NCBI GenBank assembly: GCA_047638515.1
Contig: JBLIME010000046.1
Coordinates: 1-14,761 of the forward strand
Reading direction: 5' to 3'
DNA length: 14,761 bases
Origin: CANLBN01 sp047638515
Lineage (GTDB): Bacteria > Pseudomonadota > Gammaproteobacteria > Pseudomonadales > Cellvibrionaceae
The position numbers and the translations under genes were made by a program. Positions 1 through 6,065 of this stretch are shown here, in pieces (the first letter of the stretch is position 1; each line of letters opens with the position of its first letter). The notes under the pieces were generated by a model. It was not told where the DNA came from. It ran no database searches and saw nothing but the letters and a program-made list of their open reading frames with translations.

Positions 1-241
1 TAAGAATTAATTGGCGGCTGCCCAAAGCGTCATTTGTGGTGTTGGCGATAGGGCTAAGCGTCACCTGCAGGGCAACAATACTTGCAGGTGCTATTACAAA
101 ATGTCGCTGACGCTTAATAGACACATGGTTATTCAGTGAGGTTATGCTATTTATGTGCCTTAAATCGTTACTGTTAAAGCCCGTGCATGCCGACAAGACA
201 CCCGAGAGACTCACTACAAGCACAACAATAAATTTAGACAT
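1..241 (-). CDS. Putative outer-membrane lipoprotein, 5' part only (cut by window edge)
   Basis: An ATG at 241 on the minus strand opens 80 codons with no stop before the left edge, so only the N-terminal part is visible. The protein begins MSKFIVVLVVSLSGVLSAC: a short basic start, a hydrophobic segment, and a lipobox (Leu-Ser-Ala-Cys) with the lipidated Cys at residue 19. This is a textbook type II signal peptide. Residue +2 after the Cys is Thr, not Asp, which by the Lol rule favours the outer membrane. The visible mature part (residues 20-80) is rich in Asn, Ser, Ile and Val and shows no domain I recognise. The Shine-Dalgarno sequence is weak. An AT-rich stretch at about 258-282 could hold its promoter. 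The signal peptide call is firm; the function is unknown. Confidence 0.72.
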   Translation of the reverse strand, partial: MSKFIVVLVVSLSGVLSACTGFNSNDLRHINSITSLNNHVSIKRQRHFVIAPASIVALQVTLSPIANTTNDALGSRQLIL

Positions 242-368
242 GACTTAGGCTCAGACAAGTTTATAGATATAAATACTATCGGCGAGCGGCCAAAAAAATA
301 AAGCATTAATATTGCCTAGACCAAAAGATCCGCACACTATTAGTGGATTTTATTGCCGGAGGATAAAT

Positions 369-494
369 ATGGCTGTCAATACAAGACCTCAAGGCAGTTA
401 CACCGCAAGCATAAATAGCTTAGTTGCAGACCTCTCAACTAAACATCCACACCTTCCTTACACCGACACGTTGCTGGCAACGAGCAACGGCTAA
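369..494 (+). CDS. Small ORF, 41 aa, probably the head of a decayed gene
   Basis: The ATG at 369 is preceded by a perfect GGAGG at 358-362 with a 6-base spacer, the strongest ribosome binding site I noticed in the window. The ORF gives 41 residues beginning MAVNTRPQGSYTASI and ending LLATSNG before TAA. A longer start at TTG 312 has no such signal. I do not recognise the protein. Just past the stop, the other two forward frames continue in protein-like fashion: ATG ATT AAA at 499, then a run ending VDHLIENHQLLF plus a hydrophobic tail, stopping at TGA 587-589. A single ancestral gene of about 70 codons, broken by one nonsense change and two 1-base insertions, would explain this. It may instead be a genuine 41-aa peptide. 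Confidence 0.4.
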   Translation: MAVNTRPQGSYTASINSLVADLSTKHPHLPYTDTLLATSNG

Positions 495-589
495 CGCAAT
501 GATTAAAAGCTGCTAATGTTAACATTGTTGACCATTTAATTGAAAATCATCAACTTCTTTTCACTTTGTTTGCAGCGATGTTGGTCTGA
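495..589 (+). pseudogene. Possible out-of-frame 3' remnant of the small gene at 369
   Basis: After the TAA at 492-494, the same protein seems to continue, first in frame 1 (ATG ATT AAA from 499) and then, after a run of four A (504-507), in frame 2 to the TGA at 587-589. The frame-2 peptide reads Ala-Ala-Asn-Val-Asn-Ile-Val-Asp-His-Leu-Ile-Glu-Asn-His-Gln and ends in a hydrophobic stretch. It has A/T-ending codons like the genes around it. No start with a ribosome binding site precedes it, so it is unlikely to be translated alone. A sequencing error in the A run could account for one of the shifts but not for the stop. The link to the upstream ORF is inference. Confidence 0.25.
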
Positions 590-732
590 TGTACTGGGTT
601 GATTAAACTCCTAGCGAATCGTTAGCGCCGACGATCCAGGCCTAGTGATACTCAGATCTGTAGGTAGTTAAGCCTAGTAGATCGATGGCTTCACCCTCTA
701 TGACTAAAACTAGTACTACAGCTATTGTTAAG

Positions 733-961
733 GGCTGCCAACAGAACCAGGGCTCACTAGACGACTATTTACAGAATCACTATTTACAGAATTGCTATTA
801 ACAAAACGATTAACAGGACTTCTGCTCACAGAGCATCTAGTAACGAGACATCTATTAACAAAACGCCTATTAAAAAAACTCCTGTTAAAAGAACGACTAT
901 TTAAGAACCGCTACATGAAAACCTCTATTTAAAGACCGCTAACAGAATTGCTGGTAAGAAC
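733..961. repeat. Degenerate tandem array, about 15 units of 12-15 bp
   Basis: Read on the minus strand, the segment resolves into about 15 head-to-tail units with consensus GTTNTGTTAATAGNN. Examples are GTTTTGTTAATAGAT (850-864), GTTTTGTTAATAGCA (793-807) and two nearly identical neighbours at 764-778 and 779-793, which share 14 bases exactly. Most units are 15 bp; several are 12-14 bp, so the register drifts. Divergence between units is high, which suggests an old array. It lies in non-coding DNA: on the minus strand units carry TAA or TAG, and on the plus strand only one frame stays open (761-901), with no start codon. It has no unique spacers, so it is not CRISPR. Confidence 0.6.
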
Positions 962-1215
962 TCTTACCTAGCGAGCTTACAGAGATGCTGACCCAGGCAC
1001 GATTGGAAACTACGGTAAAAGTTGCCAATCGCAATACGTTGAGTAACCATTAAGGAACAAAGACTAGCGCTTCGACGAGAATTGCTCTTAGGACAGCGTT
1101 AACCGCTATACAAGAGGCTTCCACCATACTTCAACCATACGGTAAAAAAATATAACGACGGCTCTCTAGGGGTAAATTTAGCAGCGAGACAATGATTATA
1201 TCGGCTCGACAAGAC

Positions 1216-1950
1216 TTAGAACTTTTCGTTGAGTTTCGAGCTTTCAACAAAGTCAATACTGACTTGTGCTGCTCGATACCACTCAACTCCATTAATAATG
1301 TCGCCAACATTATCCAATTCGGGATAGGCAAGCTGATATTTATCGCAAAAACTCGCTAACTCAGGCTGACACCAAGTGAACAAGCGCTGCTTATAGGTAA
1401 TACTAGATAAGGGATCAGTGCCATAGAGCCCTGCAGCGGTCCTCTGTCTTTGTGCCTCTGCCATGATTATCGAACAGGCAACAGAGACGTTCAACGAAGC
1501 TACCATGCCAACCATTGGGATTGAAATGTGGTGATCAGCTGAATCGATAGCATGGCGGCTAGGACCTGGCTTCTCGGCACCTAGCAACAAGGCAGTTGAT
1601 TGCGTGTAATCGATATCTCGATAATCTATAGCTGCACTCGATTGATGTGCCGCTATAATTTGAAAGCCCTTGGCGCGTGCTTTTTGTATCGGTATTTGCA
1701 CATCCTCATATAATTCGGTCGCTACCCACTTTTCACTGCCGGTTGCGGTACCTCGATAGCGTTGAAAACCAGACGTTGGCGCAACAAGGTGAACCGTATC
1801 GATACCAACAGCATCACAGGTTCTTAAAATTGCCGCTATATTTCTACCTTTGTGAACTTTATCGGAGATAATCGTCAAGCCGGCCTGTCTTCTCTCTAAT
1901 ACTTTTAATATTTTCGAATAACGCTTGGGAGTCATAAGTCTGGCACTCAT
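1216..1950 (-). CDS. trmH: tRNA (guanosine(18)-2'-O)-methyltransferase TrmH
   Basis: This SPOUT-class methyltransferase transfers a methyl group from S-adenosylmethionine to the 2'-OH of G18 in the D-loop of tRNAs. It runs 244 aa, against about 229 in E. coli, and is collinear with it. The sequence shows the expected landmarks: RRQAGLTIISDKVHKGRNIAAI near the N-terminus with the conserved Arg at residue 43 (ILRTCDAVG), motif 2 around LLLGAEKPG (Glu126), and the knot/cofactor loop IPMVGMVASLNVSVA (144-158, with Asn154). The C-terminal helices are those of the TrmH subfamily. Two starts are possible: ATG at 1950, or ATG at 1935, which matches the E. coli N-terminus better (MTPKRY). Neither has a strong Shine-Dalgarno sequence. 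It stands alone as a transcription unit between a terminator and the gene-poor region. Confidence 0.93.
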   Translation of the reverse strand: MSARLMTPKRYSKILKVLERRQAGLTIISDKVHKGRNIAAILRTCDAVGIDTVHLVAPTSGFQRYRGTATGSEKWVATELYEDVQIPIQKARAKGFQIIAAHQSSAAIDYRDIDYTQSTALLLGAEKPGPSRHAIDSADHHISIPMVGMVASLNVSVACSIIMAEAQRQRTAAGLYGTDPLSSITYKQRLFTWCQPELASFCDKYQLAYPELDNVGDIINGVEWYRAAQVSIDFVESSKLNEKF

Positions 1951-1952
1951 TA

Positions 1953-1975
1953 TTTTCCACAGCTTCTGTGGATAA
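1953..1975. promoter_or_regulatory. Two facing DnaA-box-like 9-mers forming a palindrome before trmH
   Basis: TTTTCCACA on the plus strand (1953-1961) and TTATCCACA on the minus strand (1967-1975) both fit the E. coli DnaA-box consensus TTWTNCACA; the second is the highest-affinity form. They face each other and build a perfect 7-bp inverted repeat with a 3-base centre (1956-1972). A weaker copy, CTATCCACC on the minus strand at 1979-1987, adjoins them. In the trmH mRNA the same palindrome would form a hairpin covering the only Shine-Dalgarno-like bases of the 1950 start. Protein site and RNA hairpin are both possible readings. Confidence 0.4.
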
Positions 1976-2064
1976 GTCGGTGGATAGGTATTTTACAAAT
2001 AGCTAAAGCCCTTGAATATAGCGACACCCACCAAATCGGTTACTTTTTAACCTAATAAAAAAAC

Positions 2065-2093
2065 GTTTAAAAACAACTGCTTAGCAAAGTCAA
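2065..2093 (-). promoter_or_regulatory. Possible trmH promoter
   Basis: On the minus strand a -35-like TTGACT (2088-2093) is followed after 17 bases by a -10-like TTAAAC (2065-2070). The -35 matches 5 of 6 consensus bases, the -10 only 3 of 6. The region is AT-rich and chance matches are likely. If used, it gives a leader of about 110 nt containing the DnaA-box palindrome. Confidence 0.22.
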
Positions 2094-2150
2094 CGGAGAT
2101 ACCAACAAAATTACGGGGTTTTAGTCTTAAATATTACAATTTACAACGTA

Positions 2151-2159
2151 TGTGCATAA
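2151..2159 (-). promoter_or_regulatory. DnaA-box-like site
   Basis: The 9-mer TTATGCACA on the minus strand fits TTWTNCACA. It lies about 180 bp upstream of the facing pair at 1953-1975, so three consensus matches fall within about 210 bp. A random sequence would give about one match per 16 kb on both strands. Confidence 0.3.
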
Positions 2160-2207
2160 CGTTTGTTAGTGTTTCTTAACTGTAGGCCGCTGATTACTTC
2201 GTTTGGC

Positions 2208-2239
2208 AAAAAAAAACACGATAAAATTATCGTGTTTTT
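2208..2239 (-). terminator. Intrinsic terminator of sohB
   Basis: On the minus strand, starting about 38 bases after the sohB stop, there is an 8-bp stem CACGATAA/TTATCGTG (2217-2234) with a tiny loop. It is followed by nine T (the complement of A9 at 2208-2216), and an A tract precedes the stem. This is a standard Rho-independent terminator. T5 follows the stem on the other strand, but only sohB transcription points toward it. Confidence 0.82.
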
Positions 2240-2277
2240 AAAAAATTAATCCAAAAATCAAGTATTTTTTACATTAT

Positions 2278-3333
2278 TTAATGAAAAAAGCGACTGGTTT
2301 GCAATTGCCCGACAATACGAGAAATACCCTTCTCAATACCTGTCTGTACAGCGAACCCTAAGCGTTCAGGCAGGCTCTTTTTTGACGTAAAGCTGACTTC
2401 AAAAACATCAAAGCTAGAGGCCAAACCGGTAATATAGTCATCGCTAGTGGTTAATTCGTCGATGAGGCTGTTTTCTTTAGCCTTGGTACCAAACCATATT
2501 TCGCCCGTTGCTACGGCGTCGATATCGATGATTGGACGCTGCTGATGCACATAATCTTTAAACAAGCCGTGGGTTAACTCTAAATCCTCTACAAATTTCT
2601 CTCGACCTTTATCCGTATTTTCGCCGAACATTGTTAAGGTTCGCTTATATTCGCCTGCTGTCAACATCTCAAAATCAATATCATTCTTCTTAAGAATCTT
2701 GTGAAAATTGGGTAATTGCGCGAGCACACCAATAGAACCTATAACTGCGAAGGGTGCAGCACAAATTTTATTGGCGACGCAAGCCATCATATAGCCACCA
2801 CTGGCGGCAACTTTATCGACACATGCAGTAAGTGGTATTCGACGTTGGCGTATTCTATCCAACTGGCTGGCAGCTAAGCCGTAGCTATGAACCATACCGC
2901 CGCCACTCTCAAGACGAAGCACGACCTCGTCATTAACGGTCGCCACAAATAGAATTGCACTCACGATCTCACGTAATTGAACGACAGCCGATGCTTTCAT
3001 ATCGCCATCAAAATCGACTAAAAAGACACGCTTAGGCTCTTCAGAAACCTCGTTAAGCTTAAGCTTTTGTTTATCAGCCTTCTTCTCTAGCTTCTTTTCT
3101 TTAGCAAGGAGCTTATCTGCCTTTTTAATCACATCGTTATCAAACATTGCTTGCTGCATCGATTGACGCATGACGTCAAAACGATCATTGATTTTAGTCA
3201 CCTGTATAACGCCAACATTTGATGGCTTCTGACGCGCGCCAGCACTGACAACAAGACCCACTACGGCAGCAATCGCAACAACAAAAGTAACTACTTTAAG
3301 CAAAAACAAACCATACTCGTATACAAATTCCAC
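2278..3333 (-). CDS. sohB: Inner-membrane S49 protease SohB
   Basis: SohB is a serine protease of the signal-peptide-peptidase family, anchored in the inner membrane with its catalytic domain in the periplasm. The 351 aa match the E. coli length (about 349). Residues 8-31 form one membrane anchor. A lysine-rich coiled-coil-like linker spans about 69-95. The S49 core covers about 100-300. The nucleophile is Ser178 in VDKVAASGGYMMACV, and the general base is Lys230 in LTAGEYKRTLTMFGEN, a Ser-Lys dyad. The oxyanion-region glycines (SGGGMV, 143-148) are present. The start is GTG at 3333, supported by AGGAG five bases upstream. It is followed by a strong terminator and separated from the upstream gene by 84 bp, so it can be transcribed alone. 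Its physiological substrate is not established. Confidence 0.94.
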   Translation of the reverse strand: MEFVYEYGLFLLKVVTFVVAIAAVVGLVVSAGARQKPSNVGVIQVTKINDRFDVMRQSMQQAMFDNDVIKKADKLLAKEKKLEKKADKQKLKLNEVSEEPKRVFLVDFDGDMKASAVVQLREIVSAILFVATVNDEVVLRLESGGGMVHSYGLAASQLDRIRQRRIPLTACVDKVAASGGYMMACVANKICAAPFAVIGSIGVLAQLPNFHKILKKNDIDFEMLTAGEYKRTLTMFGENTDKGREKFVEDLELTHGLFKDYVHQQRPIIDIDAVATGEIWFGTKAKENSLIDELTTSDDYITGLASSFDVFEVSFTSKKSLPERLGFAVQTGIEKGISRIVGQLQTSRFFH

Positions 3334-3358
3334 GTGATCTCCTAAGGGTTAAATGAAT

Positions 3359-3385
3359 ATCGACTATAAAGAATTTATAGCCGAT
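3359..3385. repeat. 27-bp imperfect palindrome upstream of sohB
   Basis: ATCG and CTATAAA (3359-3370) pair with TTTATAG and CGAT (3374-3385) around a GAA centre. That gives 11 of 12 paired positions, with one A/C mismatch. It sits 26 bases before the sohB start and just downstream of the -10-like site at 3396-3404. It has no T tract on either side, so it is more likely an operator or 5'-UTR hairpin than a terminator. Confidence 0.4.
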
Positions 3386-3395
3386 TTAGATAAGC

Positions 3396-3404
3396 AGTAT
3401 AACA
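3396..3404 (-). promoter_or_regulatory. Possible extended -10 promoter of sohB
   Basis: TGTTATACT on the minus strand combines the TGN extension with a 5-of-6 match to TATAAT. No good -35 lies 16-18 bases further upstream. A start point near 3389 would place the 27-bp palindrome at the head of the sohB mRNA. Confidence 0.3.
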
Positions 3405-3417
3405 AAATTGTAAACAC

Positions 3418-4068
3418 TTAACGCCATCGGTCGACGGCGTCGATGGCAGGTTGATTTAGTGGGCGCGCCTGCAAGCCCGATGCGCTTAGAGAAATTTGAT
3501 ACTGGCCACCGTCGACCATCGGTAAAAAAGTAGCGTTCCCTAAGCGTGCGTCGACAACAGTGTCATTTTGAGTTTGCTTTAACCAGCTCCACACATCAAC
3601 TCCTGGCAATGGTGTTGACAGCAAATGGATGCTACGTTTTTTCGAACGGTCATCGTCCAGCAATAAATATCGGCCCTTGATACTCTCTAGTCTGTAGCCC
3701 GTCATAAATCCCACGTTAGATAAATAACCTCTCCACTCGATAATACGGCTGTCAAGCTGCCACTGATCACCATGCAAATCGAAGATCGATGGGTTTTCAC
3801 CCGTCTGTGCAAAATTAACCTCAAAGTGTTGTTCACCCAATGAGATAAAACTAATAGTTGCTATATTTTGCTCTGCTATTAGTTGTTTATAGCTATATGT
3901 ATCGTAGGCTGTTGCGCCCATTATGAACACGCCACACATTATTAGGATGCCAAAGCAGCCTCTTAACCAACCTAAAAACCAATCTTTCTGAAACAGTAGT
4001 TTAATGACCCAAAGTAAAAGTGCGACGGCGGCAACCAAAAATAGTGCTGATATAATAAAATAACTCAT
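3418..4068 (-). CDS. Two-helix inner-membrane protein of unknown function
   Basis: The protein has 216 aa. Residues 4-26 and 36-56 are membrane helices joined by a short basic loop (QKDWFLGWLRG). Residues 57-216 form a beta-rich soluble domain expected on the periplasmic side. Motifs in that domain are LHGDQWQLDSRIIEW (98-112), ESIKGRYLLL (128-137) and NATFLPMVDGGQYQISLSASGLQARP (178-203). I recognise this pattern from gammaproteobacterial proteins often mislabelled as multidrug transporters; nothing in the sequence suggests transport. The mature domain has no catalytic signature I can name. It lies 84 bp upstream of sohB on the same strand, so the two may be co-expressed. The start at ATG 4068 has only a weak Shine-Dalgarno sequence. 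Confidence 0.85.
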   Translation of the reverse strand: MSYFIISALFLVAAVALLLWVIKLLFQKDWFLGWLRGCFGILIMCGVFIMGATAYDTYSYKQLIAEQNIATISFISLGEQHFEVNFAQTGENPSIFDLHGDQWQLDSRIIEWRGYLSNVGFMTGYRLESIKGRYLLLDDDRSKKRSIHLLSTPLPGVDVWSWLKQTQNDTVVDARLGNATFLPMVDGGQYQISLSASGLQARPLNQPAIDAVDRWR

Positions 4069-4213
4069 ACAATATAAACTCGCTTATCCATAATGCTAAC
4101 TTTAGGGTAAATCCGACGGATGCATAGCATTTCAGACTACCCTACTCTTTTAACGATGGCCGTGTTCGGCGGTTAGCGTACGATTTTAGTGCGTCGCGGG
4201 CGGCCTTAAACTC

Positions 4214-4229
4214 GGCTTACGGCTAAGCC
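4214..4229. repeat. Short hairpin in the spacer after the antiporter operon
   Basis: GGCTTA and TAAGCC flank a 4-base CGGC loop, a perfect 6-bp stem. It lies about 95 bp past the end of the operon, beside a GC-rich patch (about 4155-4205). No T tract follows on the minus strand, so it is a poor intrinsic terminator. A second inverted repeat, TAGGGTA/TACCCTA (4103-4109 and 4138-4144), lies further on. No clear terminator for the operon was found in this 254-bp spacer. Confidence 0.3.
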
Positions 4230-4322
4230 TCTAAATCAGCTCCATAAAATTATTACCCATTAATCATTGTTAGCGGACAACGGCACATGCGTAATTATAA
4301 CTTGTGCATCTAATACAAACAT

Positions 4323-6065
4323 TCACTGCATATAATTAAATAATAAAACAAAAATGAGCGCGCTCAATAGCCACATTAACATAGTATTGATACCCCAGCC
4401 TCGACCTAAAGCAGCATCTGGGCGGCTATACTTTGCTAGTATCGTGACAGATAAACCCAATGCTTTTGTACTTATGTCTAAAAAATATTGCATAGCACGC
4501 GATGTGTACGCACCAGCAAACTTCCATATAAAGGGGAAAAGTTTACGGTAAAACCAATCGGAGTCTATATTTGTTGAACGCAGCTGTGCCGGATATAATT
4601 GCTTCCGATTTAGCCATATAAAAGCAAGAGTAGAAAAGAATAATAATTGTAACTGCGTGACTACATGCGTTAAGTCGTAAGGTGAGTAGTTAATGGGATA
4701 AGGTAAAATGCTATATAAATAAGACGGGAAAATTCCGATTGCGATGCAAAAGATAGCGGACACACTCATTGCAATTAGCATATTCGCAGGCGCTTCTTTA
4801 ACGCGTAGCCCCGAATCTCGAGCAAAAAAAGCCAAAAAAGGAATTTTAATCGCAATTTGAAGAAACACACCTGCGGCTGCAAACAATAACAATAACCAGC
4901 CAACGGTATGACCGGCATTTAACATCTCAAGCATGATAATGGCTTTACTAACAAAACCACACAATAATGGGAAGGACGACGACAGCGCACCAACAATGCA
5001 AAAAACAGTTGTTTTAGGCATCGATTTATAAAGTCCACCTAAATGCGACCCATCAACATGTCCGACTCTATACAACACAGCACCCAGCGACATCATTAAT
5101 AAACCTTTGTACAATACGTGATTAAAGGCTGTTGCAACTGCACCATTAATAGCCATTTCTGTACCTATACCAATAGCACAGACCATAAAACCAATTTGGT
5201 TGATCAAGCAATAGGCGAGCACTCGCCTTAAATCATTCTCTATCACTGCAAAGATAAGAGGAAAACAAGCCATCACCAAACCGATGATGATTAAAAGATC
5301 GGTACCGGCAAAGCTTCGCGCCAACGCGTAGACGGCCACTTTAGTCGTTAGCGAAATTAAAAATAGTGTTCCCGTTGGTGTTGCTTGTGGATAGGCGTCA
5401 ACAATCCAGTTGTGCAAAAGTGGAAAACCACATTTGATGCCGTAGGCCAGAAAAATTAACCAAATAGCGACATCATAAGAAGCGTTTATATTGAATATAT
5501 CAGTATTTAACACGAGTGCTGTTATCGATGCGGTGCCGCTGTGGCTGGCAATCATTAAAGCACCAGAAAATAATAAAACCCCCGATAACACCTGCATAAC
5601 TAAATAACGCATACTCGATAAAAAGCTTTCTCGAGTTCGTCTCGCTAAAATTAGAAACACGGAGGTTAGTGCAAGTAACTCCCAAAAAATAAATAAAGTA
5701 ATCCAGTCGCCGGCAAAGACCGCACCAAGAGCACTACCGGTATATAAGAGAGCGGCGACTTGTTGCACGCGATCATTGATATGAAATGCGTAAATACTCG
5801 CAATAAAAGCTGCTAAGTGGAACAGATAACCAAATAATAAACTTAGCCGATCAACTTTCAGTAGCGTTAATTCAAGATCTAGTAAATAGTAGATACCAAA
5901 ACTACCGTGCTGCAATTGCAATAAACTAACGAAGCTGACGAGGGGGACAATGACCGTGATGATCGAAGCCAACTTGTCTTTTTTATTGGGTAAAATTATG
6001 ACGACAACAGCGGCCACAAAAAATAAAAAAAATGGATGAATGAGCGGACTAAACCATGGCGTCAT
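4323..6065 (-). CDS. Third MrpD/NuoL-type antiporter subunit with long C-terminal extension
   Basis: This 580-aa polytopic inner-membrane protein belongs to the proton-conducting transporter family (NuoL/M/N, MrpA/D). The core (about 60-420) keeps the charged path residues: Glu129 in FWELLALTS, Lys211 in YGIKCGFPLLHNW, Lys242 in LTTKVAVYA, Lys320 in NHVLYKGLLM and Lys374 in GFVSKAIIM. It is about 70-90 residues longer than its two paralogues here. The extension holds a helix at about 470-487, a polar segment with DSDWFYRKL (501-509), a long amphipathic-looking stretch (about 510-546) and a last helix (562-578). Its ATG overlaps the stop of the 104-aa gene (ATGA), so translation is likely coupled. 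It is the last gene of the operon. NuoL has a comparable lateral C-terminal helix, but homology of the two extensions is not shown. Confidence 0.88.
   Translation of the reverse strand: MTPWFSPLIHPFFLFFVAAVVVIILPNKKDKLASIITVIVPLVSFVSLLQLQHGSFGIYYLLDLELTLLKVDRLSLLFGYLFHLAAFIASIYAFHINDRVQQVAALLYTGSALGAVFAGDWITLFIFWELLALTSVFLILARRTRESFLSSMRYLVMQVLSGVLLFSGALMIASHSGTASITALVLNTDIFNINASYDVAIWLIFLAYGIKCGFPLLHNWIVDAYPQATPTGTLFLISLTTKVAVYALARSFAGTDLLIIIGLVMACFPLIFAVIENDLRRVLAYCLINQIGFMVCAIGIGTEMAINGAVATAFNHVLYKGLLMMSLGAVLYRVGHVDGSHLGGLYKSMPKTTVFCIVGALSSSFPLLCGFVSKAIIMLEMLNAGHTVGWLLLLFAAAGVFLQIAIKIPFLAFFARDSGLRVKEAPANMLIAMSVSAIFCIAIGIFPSYLYSILPYPINYSPYDLTHVVTQLQLLFFSTLAFIWLNRKQLYPAQLRSTNIDSDWFYRKLFPFIWKFAGAYTSRAMQYFLDISTKALGLSVTILAKYSRPDAALGRGWGINTMLMWLLSALIFVLLFNYMQ

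Larger units (their letters stand above)
242..1215. other. Gene-poor 974-bp region between the lipoprotein gene and trmH
   Basis: No long ORF on either strand looks like a real gene here. The stretch contains an AT-rich, possibly divergent promoter zone (about 250-305), a small ORF with a strong ribosome binding site (369-494) followed by what looks like the out-of-frame end of the same gene (to 589), and a degenerate tandem array (733-961). From about 590 to 730 and 965 to 1215 I see only short repeats, for example TACGGTAAAA at 1011-1020 and again at 1138-1147, and GCCTAGT occurring twice within about 640-680. trmH reads into this region from the right with no convincing stem-plus-T-tract terminator, although a T7 run (minus strand) lies about 70 bp past its stop. 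Confidence 0.6.
1951..2277. other. Intergenic region between sohB and trmH
   Basis: This 327-bp AT-rich stretch carries the sohB terminator at its right end, a possible trmH promoter in the middle and DnaA-box-like sites on the trmH side. An AT-rich core at about 2041-2075 is almost free of G and C. I see no ORF worth calling. Confidence 0.6.

Noticed and set aside
700..801. 33-codon plus-strand ORF starting ATG ACT AAA inside the gene-poor region
   Set aside because: It has no Shine-Dalgarno sequence and no recognisable protein, and its second half runs into the degenerate repeat array (YLQN repeated by the 15-bp unit).
733..961. CRISPR array or integron attC sites
   Set aside because: Units are 12-15 bp without unique spacers, too short and too divergent for CRISPR; no cas genes are near. 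The units lack the GTTRRRY core and paired arms of attC, and no integrase is present.
1131..1331. 66-codon minus-strand ORF overlapping the 3' end of trmH
   Set aside because: It is out of frame with trmH and overlaps its conserved coding sequence; no ribosome binding site or family resemblance.
1951..2277. Chromosomal replication origin
   Set aside because: DnaA-box-like sites and an AT-rich stretch are present, but only three consensus boxes are seen and none of the usual origin neighbours; kept as a regulatory-site hypothesis only.
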